Positions 8,637 to 16,772 of a stretch of 37,118 bases of DNA are shown here, piece by piece (position 1 is the first letter of the stretch; every line of letters starts with the position of its first letter). Both the position numbers and the translations under genes were made by a program. Location: the NCBI GenBank assembly GCA_019429125.1, contig JAHYJO010000015.1:1-37118 (forward strand), written 5' to 3'. Source of the stretch: Nanobdellati archaeon (lineage in GTDB: Archaea; EX4484-52; GLR71). The notes under the pieces were generated by a model. The model worked only from the letters and a program-made list of their open reading frames with translations. It was not told the DNA's origin and did not search any database.

Positions 8637-9356
8637 TCATTCTTTTTTTTTCTTTTTATCTTTCTCAAACTCTTCATAATTGGAATAAACCTGACTCAAG
8701 AAAGAATTATTATCTTTTTTCACATTTTTAGCTACTGACTGGTCATCTATATGTTCCTCAGTTTTTTCAACATATATATCATCAGAACCATCATATTCAT
8801 CAGAAGCTAATTTCTCACGACCCTTCCAGAACTCCTCATCAGATTCATCTGTCTTATGCTCTTTATATCCTTTTTTGTTCTTTTCATCTTTTCCTTCTCT
8901 CTTATCTTCTTTGCTAGTCCCTTTAAGATCAGATATCATCCGACCTATAAATTTTATTGGTGTAATTACAAGTTGTCCTAAAAACTTCAAAAGTTTTATT
9001 GTCACCTCACCGACAAATGCAAGAACCCGTACTGGAAGCGATGCGGCCTTGCCTGTTGTCTTCAAAAGGCCATAAAGCATGACCAATAAAGAATACAGCC
9101 CATACACAATAACTGCAAGAACAGCAAAAGTAAGACTTGATTTAAAACCTGGTTCAACAAGACCAGAAACCTTAAGTACATCATTTATAATAACTGGGAA
9201 TACTGCACCAACGACAGCAGCTATGCCAAGACCAAAAATAAGTTTGGTTATCTTGATAGCGACTATAATAATTGCAATAAAAAGAATAATAAGATATAAC
9301 GGATAATCACCAAATGAAGACAATATTGAAGAAATTGTTGCTACAATATCGACCAT
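8637..9356 (-). CDS. Membrane protein with charged C-terminal tail, unknown function
   Basis: I do not recognise a family. The protein is about 239 aa. It has several hydrophobic segments in the first roughly 95 residues, then an amphipathic linker (VRVLAFVGEVTIKLLKFL), then about 100 residues very rich in Lys, Glu and Asp, ending in a poly-Lys stretch. It looks like a membrane anchor with a disordered cytoplasmic tail. ATG at 9356 is chosen because a TGAGGT site overlaps the upstream stop codon at a good distance; an in-frame TTG at 9371 is less likely. It is the second gene of a pair with 9368-10063, so the two products may act together at the membrane. Confidence 0.7.
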   Translation of the reverse strand: MVDIVATISSILSSFGDYPLYLIILFIAIIIVAIKITKLIFGLGIAAVVGAVFPVIINDVLKVSGLVEPGFKSSLTFAVLAVIVYGLYSLLVMLYGLLKTTGKAASLPVRVLAFVGEVTIKLLKFLGQLVITPIKFIGRMISDLKGTSKEDKREGKDEKNKKGYKEHKTDESDEEFWKGREKLASDEYDGSDDIYVEKTEEHIDDQSVAKNVKKDNNSFLSQVYSNYEEFEKDKKKKKE

Positions 9357-9367
9357 AATGCTCAACC

Positions 9368-10063
9368 TCAAATCCCTGGACTGTTAAGAACATCTGCCTT
9401 TAAGATACCAGTACCTTCTATATAAATGACACCATTATCAATCCACAAGTTGCCTTCAAAAGATCTTATATCCATATCACCCATATTTTTCTGATACACA
9501 AGATTACCACTTTGAGCAGATACATTTATGACACCATATACATCTTTTAGATTGAAAGACTTACCAGAAATTCCAGATATTGCCAAATTATCCACAGATA
9601 CATTTTCAATAACTACAGGAATTTGCACATTAGGTCTTATATCCACATCATTAAAAAACAACCCAGAAACATCGCCATCTATTGTAGTTTTATCAGATAT
9701 GACAACATTACCGATAAATTCATCAATGACCACATAATTTATTTCAGATGTAAAAGGCATACCATTGACTATAATAGGTGGATTGGGTATTGTATAATTT
9801 AATTCAATTGACTCCACTGGCTTCCTAAACTTAAACTCTAAATTCTGATGTTCTAAAGACAGAAGTCTTGCGCTGAACTGTACAGTCTCCGTACTTGAGT
9901 GAAACATACCTTTAAGAAGATTACCAGTCGGTTCTTTAAGTCCTGACAAATCAAAACCGAAATCAAATCCAGAACCATCTCCAGAATATGATACAAGCCC
10001 AATTATACCTGCAATAAGAACAAACGCTCCGACAATAACAGTAAGCATAGATTCATCAGCCAC
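9368..10063 (-). CDS. Membrane-anchored beta-rich protein, unknown function
   Basis: This protein of about 231 aa has one N-terminal transmembrane segment (LTVIVGAFVLIAGIIGLV) followed by Gly-rich linker sequence. The long remainder is rich in short hydrophobic strands with regular Asp/Asn turns, suggesting a beta-solenoid or beta-sandwich exposed outside the cell. No family is recognised. The start chosen is GTG at 10063: GGGAG lies seven bases upstream and a TATA-like ATTTAAATAG lies farther up, whereas the in-frame ATG at 10096 falls before the expected transcription start. It is directly followed by the membrane protein at 8637-9356, most likely on one transcript. Confidence 0.7.
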   Translation of the reverse strand: MADESMLTVIVGAFVLIAGIIGLVSYSGDGSGFDFGFDLSGLKEPTGNLLKGMFHSSTETVQFSARLLSLEHQNLEFKFRKPVESIELNYTIPNPPIIVNGMPFTSEINYVVIDEFIGNVVISDKTTIDGDVSGLFFNDVDIRPNVQIPVVIENVSVDNLAISGISGKSFNLKDVYGVINVSAQSGNLVYQKNMGDMDIRSFEGNLWIDNGVIYIEGTGILKADVLNSPGI

Positions 10064-10193
10064 AATAACACTCCCTATAATAAAATATTTATACACACTT
10101 CTATTTAAATGATTTCAGTTTTTGATAAATTTTAGAGATTAATTCAAAATATTAAGATAATTAAGATATAATCAATGCATATTTTACACAGAT

Positions 10194-11147
10194 TTACTTT
10201 TCGGGTACCATCTCACAGATTTTTGAAGAATATAATAGAGGATGCCAAAATCCAAGAGGTATATGTTTACCATTAAACCGATCAATACTATCTTTATTAT
10301 GATTTCTTAATCTTATAGCCCTATTCTTTCTACCATTAGAAGTCAGATAAACATCATAATCAAGCTGACCATCTACTATTTTTCCAGAATGTTCTTCTAT
10401 TTTTACAAACCCGTAGTTAAATATAATAATTTCTTTTTTGGTAACTACATCTTTAACAAATTTAGAGATATCATCATCACAAATAACTCCTGAAGAGTTA
10501 TCATATCCCGGAACAAATTTTAATATATGTTTCAATCGTATCCTCAATGATTTATTATCTGCATCAACAGGAAGACAGAAAAGGATATCCTTAATATCTT
10601 CAATTGTAAAATAATCTTTATCTTTTGGAAAATGTTCATACCCATAAGAAACTAAACGATATTCTTTTAAGATATTACCTTTGACATCATCCAAAGACGC
10701 ATTAGTATTATTTAAAGTAGGTATTGCATCACGACCTAACTTATTAAATACTACCTTTAATGATTCATATTTATTATGACTCATATTGAATTTAGTATCA
10801 CCCTTAAATGTCTCAACCACAGAATTAATATCCTCATAAATCTCCTGAAGTGGTTTTAAAACAGTTAATATATATTCATTATGACCTTTTGTCGTATAAT
10901 CACTAACATCCTTAATCAATTTCAAAAAATGACACATCTTATCTGTGACAGATACCCCCGTATCAAGTATATTAGTTTCAATATCATTATTAATCACACA
11001 ATTTTGGGTTGAACCCTCCATATACGAAAACACATAATCCAACAACTCCGAAACAGTATAAGGATGTTCCTCAGTATTTTTAAGAATAGATTCCCAATCC
11101 AATTGTTTTTTCAAAACATCTAACTTTAAAGAAATATCACTACTCAT
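10194..11147 (-). CDS. Hypothetical protein in the NurA cluster
   Basis: I do not recognise this protein of about 317 aa. It lacks a signal peptide and membrane segments, so it is probably cytoplasmic. It appears largely helical in its first two thirds (LKLDVLKKQL, LLDYVFSYM, KPLQEIYEDINSVVETF). The C-terminal third is more beta-rich, with an IIFNYGFVKIEE stretch and a basic NGRKNRAIRLRNHN segment that could bind nucleic acid; that last point is inference. ATG at 11147 is preferred over an in-frame start at 11174 because it removes an atypical hydrophobic leader. It lies 85 bases downstream of NurA on the same strand, with its own A/T-rich promoter region. Confidence 0.65.
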   Translation of the reverse strand: MSSDISLKLDVLKKQLDWESILKNTEEHPYTVSELLDYVFSYMEGSTQNCVINNDIETNILDTGVSVTDKMCHFLKLIKDVSDYTTKGHNEYILTVLKPLQEIYEDINSVVETFKGDTKFNMSHNKYESLKVVFNKLGRDAIPTLNNTNASLDDVKGNILKEYRLVSYGYEHFPKDKDYFTIEDIKDILFCLPVDADNKSLRIRLKHILKFVPGYDNSSGVICDDDISKFVKDVVTKKEIIIFNYGFVKIEEHSGKIVDGQLDYDVYLTSNGRKNRAIRLRNHNKDSIDRFNGKHIPLGFWHPLLYSSKICEMVPEK

Positions 11148-11232
11148 AATATACACAAAAACTATAAAGAACATATACTATTATAAATATACTCCTTAAA
11201 TATAACAATCCTATACTCCAAAAACTCACACT

Positions 11233-12324
11233 TCAAACTGGTCTAGAGTTCCGTCTAAGTTCTGAAAATGATGCAATGTTACCGGCACCACGTTTAATCT
11301 CATTCTCAACAAACGAAAGTTCATCACCTGAAAGCTTAGCTCTCTGATCTGCATCAATTATGACAGGAGGTATACCATAAGCACTGTTATGCCTTGACAT
11401 TGAAAATATAGATGACGCAATTTTAGATGCAACCATAACAGGATTATTTTTTGCAATAAAATCAATCCTTAATGCCCTATCAAACTCAGAAGGTCGAATA
11501 TAAAATGAAAAAAGATTATTTTCAAAACCTTTCACTTCAGAAGTCACACCACCATCAATACCATCTACAGTCCTAAAAACAGAAGTCCTTTCCCCCACAG
11601 AAAGAAGGTAGGTCAATAGATGCGTATCTTTGACATTCACAAGAGACTTGACCATCTCAATATCAAGCATAGACCTACAATTTTTGATAAACGCCTGACT
11701 CCTAGAATCTTCAACAATACCAGAAAGAACTGTATCTTTCTCAAGAGCTAACATATACATATTCTTCACTGTCCTAAGAAGGTCATCATATGCCTGCTTA
11801 TTCTTAACAGAACCAGTACTACCCCCAGAAACCGAGGGATGTAAAATCAAAGATCCATCAAGGAAAAGAAAATCTAAATCATTTTGTGTGCTAAGCATAT
11901 TACAAGCAAGACCCAATTCCCTCCCAAGTCGTACAATGGATGCAATTGACGAAAAACTAGTAGGATCAAAAGAGGATTTAACTATTTTTATTTCGGGTTT
12001 AGGAAATGCAGACGGATAATACTCAGATCCTAAAAGTTTTCCAGCTTTATACTTAAAGACTGCGCACACAGCTCTCGTAATTATTATATTGACTCCATGA
12101 TACTCTTTCTGAATAAGACCTCCATCAATACCCCCAACATTACAATTTAACGAATTATTTAGTTCAACTTTGACAAGCAATGTATCATCAAGAAAGTTAC
12201 CACCACATTCACCCGCAGAACCTTTAGTCTTATCTCTTAGTATTTTTGCAATAGATACTACCTTTTTCTCCCAACCGATAAGGTCCGAAACTATTGCATC
12301 TATCCCAGAACTAATATCAACCAT
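11233..12324 (-). CDS. nurA: DNA end-resection nuclease NurA
   Basis: NurA is the 5'-3' nuclease that works with the HerA translocase and Mre11-Rad50 in archaeal end resection. The NurA-domain motifs are present: GGIDGG with D67, FLDGS with D156, the GIVEDSRS loop near 202-209, and IDADQR with D324 near the C-terminus. Length (363 aa) fits the family. I chose ATG at 12324: a GATATATAAT element is centred about 26 bases upstream, giving a leaderless start, while a TTG at 12342 would lie before that transcription start. Unlike the classical herA-mre11-rad50-nurA operon, no herA is in this window and mre11-rad50 lies 7 kb away on the other strand. Its neighbours are unrecognised genes on the same strand. 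Confidence 0.9.
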   Translation of the reverse strand: MVDISSGIDAIVSDLIGWEKKVVSIAKILRDKTKGSAGECGGNFLDDTLLVKVELNNSLNCNVGGIDGGLIQKEYHGVNIIITRAVCAVFKYKAGKLLGSEYYPSAFPKPEIKIVKSSFDPTSFSSIASIVRLGRELGLACNMLSTQNDLDFLFLDGSLILHPSVSGGSTGSVKNKQAYDDLLRTVKNMYMLALEKDTVLSGIVEDSRSQAFIKNCRSMLDIEMVKSLVNVKDTHLLTYLLSVGERTSVFRTVDGIDGGVTSEVKGFENNLFSFYIRPSEFDRALRIDFIAKNNPVMVASKIASSIFSMSRHNSAYGIPPVIIDADQRAKLSGDELSFVENEIKRGAGNIASFSELRRNSRPV

Positions 12325-12345
12325 AAATAAAATTATCTGCAAAAG

Positions 12346-12355
12346 ATTATATATC
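12346..12355 (-). promoter_or_regulatory. TATA box of nurA
   Basis: GATATATAAT on the minus strand is centred about 26 bases before the nurA ATG at 12324. It overlaps the 3' end of the upstream gene (stop at 12347), so nurA can be expressed separately from that gene. Confidence 0.55.
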
Positions 12356-13264
12356 TGATTTTGATTGAGACTTAATTAAAGAATATCTGTTATACACACC
12401 ATTGATGATTGTATTTACCATATCCATTTTAGACCTCTCAAAAATGCCACCCTCAATACAATTAATTATTTCGGGCTCATTAGATTCCTTCAAAAAAGAA
12501 GATAGACGATATTCATCTTTGATAATATCCCTAAAGAAAATAAGAGAAGACCTTTCATCATCCTCAATAAAAGACACATCACTATTTTCAATAAAATCAC
12601 TGCCTATCACAAACAGACCATTATCATCAAGAATCTTATTAATATCAAGAAGCCTTCTAAATATACAACTATATCCTATATATATCAAAAATGATGATTT
12701 TAAAATAAATTTAGTCTTTTCAAACTCTACCTTAAATTGATCTTTATTTACCACATTATAATTAAGATCATTAAGATTATCAATATAATTGATATGACCT
12801 AAAAGTGCATTTTGATATACCAACGCGCAAGGTATATCTTTATCAAATTTATCCTTGACACTTTTAAGATGTTCAACATATCCTGTCAACTTTTCAATCC
12901 GCGCACGATTAATATCCCTCTTTTCATCAGGACTAATATCATAAATCAACCCAGAATAGACCGCATCCTCTAAATTTTCAAAAATACCCATCTGATAACT
13001 TAAACTCTGAATAAGCGAAATACCACCAATTAAAGAATCCCCCGAAAGAGTATCTTTCATATCCTTAAGCACTCGTGAATAATCAATCTCAAAAGTACTA
13101 TCTCCAAAAATTTCAAATAATGGAGACTCACCAACAGACATCTCAGATAATAGACACCCTAATTTGCGAGAAATAAAAGATGCATAATCATTAAGTTTAT
13201 ACATTTTAGAATTGACTTTTTTATAATCCAAAACACAATTATCATCCATAGGGGCAATACACAT
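12347..13264 (-). CDS. Hypothetical helical protein upstream of nurA
   Basis: I do not recognise this 305-aa protein. It has no signal peptide or clear membrane segment and reads as mostly helical, with charged amphipathic stretches (RARIEKLTGYVEHLKSVKDKF, then a hydrophobic LKSSFLIYIGYSCIFRRLL region near residue 200). No Cys/His cluster or nucleotide-binding motif is evident. Its ATG at 13264 lies 13 bases after the stop of the 663-aa gene, so the two are likely co-transcribed; ATG at 13249 is an alternative start. Its stop sits inside the nurA promoter region. The context (unknown, unknown, NurA, unknown on one strand) suggests, but does not prove, a common DNA-related role. Confidence 0.65.
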   Translation of the reverse strand: MCIAPMDDNCVLDYKKVNSKMYKLNDYASFISRKLGCLLSEMSVGESPLFEIFGDSTFEIDYSRVLKDMKDTLSGDSLIGGISLIQSLSYQMGIFENLEDAVYSGLIYDISPDEKRDINRARIEKLTGYVEHLKSVKDKFDKDIPCALVYQNALLGHINYIDNLNDLNYNVVNKDQFKVEFEKTKFILKSSFLIYIGYSCIFRRLLDINKILDDNGLFVIGSDFIENSDVSFIEDDERSSLIFFRDIIKDEYRLSSFLKESNEPEIINCIEGGIFERSKMDMVNTIINGVYNRYSLIKSQSKSDI

Positions 13265-13277
13265 CCAATAATTATTA

Positions 13278-15269
13278 TCAATTCATGAGCCTTAAAAACA
13301 TTTCATTCCTGCATGTTACATCCTTTAACACAGATAAAGTATCAGGCTCACAACAATAAGTCTTTGCCAAAAAAGAATACGATTTTTCATGATTTGCAAA
13401 CAGTCTAACAACTTCACCTAAAAGAGCAGTATTATTTTTTTGAAAAATACCCGAAAAAGTATCAGACACAGGTGAAACCTGCAATTTAGGGACATAACTT
13501 AAATCCGCAAATTCATACATAGGTTTTGAGTATGCTTTTTCTTTATCCTGTAATGATTTCTCTATTTTTTCAATTGTACGTTCATCAATATTGAAAAGAC
13601 AACTTGTCTTTAATCTTGAACCAGGCCTCTTCAATCCATATTTTTTATCAATATCATTTATCTCCATACTGAGTAACTTTAGAAACAATGTAACATCTTC
13701 CTCACAATCATTACCTGATTTAATAGTAGGATAATCATCAATCAATGTATTGCGCATCAATTCAAACCTATCCCTTATATCTTCAAGAATATCCTCACTA
13801 AAATTAAGCATATACTTTTCAATTATTGGCTTTACACCCTCAAGCTCATTACAGATATATTTAATGCCATCAAACCCATAATCAAAAAGCATTGTCTTTA
13901 TAGATTGCTCAAAAAGTTCAAGAGTAACAACGTCAGTTGCTTTTTTAATCTTATTAAAATATATTCCATTTGTAAATGCATATTTTTCTATAACTTCAGA
14001 CCACTCATCATTTTTACTATTTCCGACAAAATTACATATTACCCTTTTCACATTTCCTTTAGAATCAAATTCTTTAAGCCCTGAAAAATCCTCAATATTA
14101 TCACTAGTAAGTTTAAAAATGACTTGTTCGGGTTTAACATCATATGCAATAACTGCGTGAGGATAATCAAGACCACAAACATTTTCAATATCAACCATAT
14201 CTTTCAAAGAAAAAGCAGTAGGGTCTGATGAAAGTATATCTGATATTGTACTTATAGTTCTAATCTTCTCACTCACCCCAAACTCACGAAAATAACGATT
14301 TAACAGATTTATCTTTTTAGGACCGAATGCAAGATTAACATATCTATTTAAACTATTATTATCATCTATATCTATCTTTCTTGCACCAACAGACAATGTA
14401 CTACCTATACTCATCACCTTACCATAATCAGAACCAGACATGACAAGATCAGAAATTTCAAAAATAACTTTTGCGATATCATTATCAGACAGAGTCAAAA
14501 ACGCAACCGTATCATAACATTTTCTTAGAAGCATAAGGTCCTGAAAATATGTCTGTGTCATACAGGTTTTTTCAGGATGCGCACACATTTCTTTCAAAAA
14601 ATGTAACTTCGCCTCAAAAAAAGCCTTACCTCCATCAACCTTATGAAGATTATATATTTCCGCAAACCCTCGACTTAAATGCAAATCCATCTTTGAAAGT
14701 TTTTCATAATCATATATTCCCTCAAGACTTATTATACTTTTTCCATTTAGGGAAATATCAGACATATCCATATAATCAGAGAAAATTTCATAAGGTGAAT
14801 TAAATATACCCTGCTTAACACCCACATCCATAAGCCCAATCATGTTTGAATTATGAGGATTAAATGTCAAATTCCCATCTTGAAAAAGAGTATTATCAAC
14901 ATCAAAAACAGCAATATTACGTTTTTTGAAACCATCATTCATAAGATCCCTAAAATAAAGATCAACAAAAAAATTATCATATGATAACAATCCACCGGTC
15001 AATAAATTAGAATTTGTATTTTGCATTTCAAAAACATTAGAATCCCAAAAGTCCCAATATTCATTAATACGTTTCCGATTATCCTCAGTAATCCTTAATT
15101 TCACTCGCTCTGCCACATCTTTAACAGTATCATTTACCTCTGAATCCGAAGATGAAATATCAGGTAACGTTTGACTGCTCACACCATCTAAATCATCATC
15201 AATTGCAGGTTCAACAACAGACTTCCCAAATAACCTCAATAAACTATTAAAAACAGGTTTTCCGCCCAT
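13278..15269 (-). CDS. Large protein with HAD-like core, unknown function
   Basis: This 663-aa soluble protein has a recognisable haloacid-dehalogenase-type motif I, VFDVDNTLF (D123, D125), after a roughly 115-residue N-terminal region. Possible motif II is FLTLSD (T259 or S261), motif III lysine is in FGPKKINLL (K319), and motif IV may be STISD (D344), where the first Asp of the usual GDSxxD appears replaced by Ser. The spacing, with a helical cap of about 120 residues after motif I, resembles SerB/HAD-IB enzymes. About 280 further C-terminal residues match nothing I know. Phosphatase activity is possible but the altered motif IV makes it uncertain. It has an upstream TATA-like CTTTATATATAG and leads a probable operon with the 305-aa gene before nurA. 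Confidence 0.7.
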   Translation of the reverse strand: MGGKPVFNSLLRLFGKSVVEPAIDDDLDGVSSQTLPDISSSDSEVNDTVKDVAERVKLRITEDNRKRINEYWDFWDSNVFEMQNTNSNLLTGGLLSYDNFFVDLYFRDLMNDGFKKRNIAVFDVDNTLFQDGNLTFNPHNSNMIGLMDVGVKQGIFNSPYEIFSDYMDMSDISLNGKSIISLEGIYDYEKLSKMDLHLSRGFAEIYNLHKVDGGKAFFEAKLHFLKEMCAHPEKTCMTQTYFQDLMLLRKCYDTVAFLTLSDNDIAKVIFEISDLVMSGSDYGKVMSIGSTLSVGARKIDIDDNNSLNRYVNLAFGPKKINLLNRYFREFGVSEKIRTISTISDILSSDPTAFSLKDMVDIENVCGLDYPHAVIAYDVKPEQVIFKLTSDNIEDFSGLKEFDSKGNVKRVICNFVGNSKNDEWSEVIEKYAFTNGIYFNKIKKATDVVTLELFEQSIKTMLFDYGFDGIKYICNELEGVKPIIEKYMLNFSEDILEDIRDRFELMRNTLIDDYPTIKSGNDCEEDVTLFLKLLSMEINDIDKKYGLKRPGSRLKTSCLFNIDERTIEKIEKSLQDKEKAYSKPMYEFADLSYVPKLQVSPVSDTFSGIFQKNNTALLGEVVRLFANHEKSYSFLAKTYCCEPDTLSVLKDVTCRNEMFLRLMN

Positions 15270-15350
15270 ATAAACAAATACTTTAGTTGAAACTTTATAT
15301 ATAGTTTATCCAAAGATATGATAAAAAACGCCTAAAAAACCAGAAAGACA

Positions 15351-15764
15351 TCAATTAACAGAATTATCAGATTTTATTTCATGATTCTTTTCAAGAAGAA
15401 GTTCAATTATGACCGAAAGTTTATTACTAATTTCACAAAGACGCTCATCAACCCTGTTTGAGGTATCGACCTCTGTACCTTTTTTAAATTCTAAAGAATA
15501 CTCAGTTTCTATTTTTCCAGACTCAGATAATGCATTGTTATCGTAAATGGTCTTATTTTCTATCATCTTCTTTTCAATAAGAGTTATATTCTTAAAATTT
15601 CCAGACACAGAATAAGAATATTCAACAGTATCACCCACACAGATATTTTCAATATAAGACGGTTCCCATACTGAAAAACTATCCCGCGATATACCTATTA
15701 TAAAATAAGATTTACCATTCCTGCTTTTTTTAGGTTCACTTATGCTTTCAACAATACCTTCCAT
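15351..15764 (-). CDS. Small OB-fold-like protein with C-terminal helix
   Basis: This 137-aa protein has an N-terminal stretch (about residues 1-66) that reads like a small OB-fold domain: EGIVESISEP, a basic KKSRNGKSY turn, FIIGISRDSFSVW, a central VGDTVEYSYSVSG, and a last FKNITLIEK strand. Similar small domains occur in archaea and phages and often bind single-stranded DNA; that function is inference here. A variable linker follows, then an amphipathic helix (RLCEISNKLSVIIELLLEK) that may mediate oligomerisation. The ATG has a TATA-like TTTATAAATT about 28 bases upstream, so it is probably a leaderless single gene. It lies between the 663-aa HAD-like gene and a membrane-anchored protein. 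Confidence 0.65.
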   Translation of the reverse strand: MEGIVESISEPKKSRNGKSYFIIGISRDSFSVWEPSYIENICVGDTVEYSYSVSGNFKNITLIEKKMIENKTIYDNNALSESGKIETEYSLEFKKGTEVDTSNRVDERLCEISNKLSVIIELLLEKNHEIKSDNSVN

Positions 15765-15815
15765 AACATAAAAGAACTTTCAATAATTTATAAATCTATC
15801 TTAATTTAATCTAAT

Positions 15816-16682
15816 CTAATCCAAGAGCCAAGTAACAAATCTATCACTTATTGAAAGTCCAGAAAGGCTGTATCTTATTTTCAAACTCCAAGAACTCACA
15901 GGAATCTCAAACACAACACGACCACTACTTTCAGTTCCTGTATAAATTCTCTTAGATTTAGGCAACGCATCATATCCTTCATATATAATTGGTTCAAATG
16001 TATAAACATTATTTGAAATTAAAGTGATTTTACTTGACCCAACATAAAAAGACGAACCACCAGTATTATTCACCGAAAAATAAGCAATAAGAAACTGTTT
16101 ACCCGCTCTTGCAGTATCAGTTAGATTTTTACCATCTTCTTCTTCCTGATAAATATAACTTGTAGAGAACTCATAAGACTCAAGAGTCACATCAATTGCG
16201 TCAGTTTCAACAACCACACCGACCTTAGCAACAACCTCTCCAGCCTCAAGGATATAAGATGTATCCTGTTCAGATTCAGAAATTGAAAAATCAGAAACCA
16301 CATCATACTCAGATATAGAACCAGTACCATGCAAACTAGTATCATCAACTTTCGAATCATTAACGATTATACCATTATTTCCACCATCAATTGATGGAGT
16401 CCCTAAAGATATACCATCCTTATCTACTATAATATCATTTTGTTTTTTATAATCTGAATCATCAACGTCATCAGATAAAATAACAAAAAAACCAACAGAG
16501 ACCATAATAATAACAACAAAAACAATTGCATAAACAAACGATTTCTTATCTATTGAAAAAGTAATCTTTTCAGAAGCTACATCTTTTGAATCATTTTGTA
16601 TATTATTTAGAGTATTTACACTCTTTGCTTTCTTTACTTCCACTTTAGCTTCAGAACTTTTAACAGTCTTTTTTTCAGGCAT
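15816..16682 (-). CDS. Membrane-anchored DUF4352-like protein
   Basis: This protein of about 288 aa has a basic cytoplasmic N-terminus (about 48 residues, KK-rich), one transmembrane helix (FVYAIVFVVIIMVSVGFFVIL) and a low-complexity Asp/Ser/Gly stalk. The outer beta-sandwich domain, from about AKVGVVVETDAIDV to the C-terminus, resembles DUF4352 / telokin-like domains: an ARAGKQFLIAYFSVNNTG core and a later SSGRVVFEIP strand. Such domains are extracytoplasmic binding modules of unknown ligand. ATG at 16682 was chosen because TTTATATAAA lies about 27 bases upstream; an in-frame upstream codon would add an odd hydrophobic leader. It follows the PEP-synthase-like gene on the same strand but has its own promoter. 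Confidence 0.7.
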   Translation of the reverse strand: MPEKKTVKSSEAKVEVKKAKSVNTLNNIQNDSKDVASEKITFSIDKKSFVYAIVFVVIIMVSVGFFVILSDDVDDSDYKKQNDIIVDKDGISLGTPSIDGGNNGIIVNDSKVDDTSLHGTGSISEYDVVSDFSISESEQDTSYILEAGEVVAKVGVVVETDAIDVTLESYEFSTSYIYQEEEDGKNLTDTARAGKQFLIAYFSVNNTGGSSFYVGSSKITLISNNVYTFEPIIYEGYDALPKSKRIYTGTESSGRVVFEIPVSSWSLKIRYSLSGLSISDRFVTWLLD

Positions 16683-16704
16683 ACTATATACTAGTCCTTT
16701 GTGA

Positions 16705-16714
16705 TTTATATAAA
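16705..16714 (-). promoter_or_regulatory. TATA box of the DUF4352-like gene
   Basis: TTTATATAAA is palindromic and centred about 27 bases before the ATG at 16682 on the minus strand. It supports the shorter protein start and a leaderless transcript. Confidence 0.55.
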
Positions 16715-16772
16715 TAAAAAGAATAACCAACTCAAGAATTAAAAAATATAGTATTATCAAATTAAGAACAAC

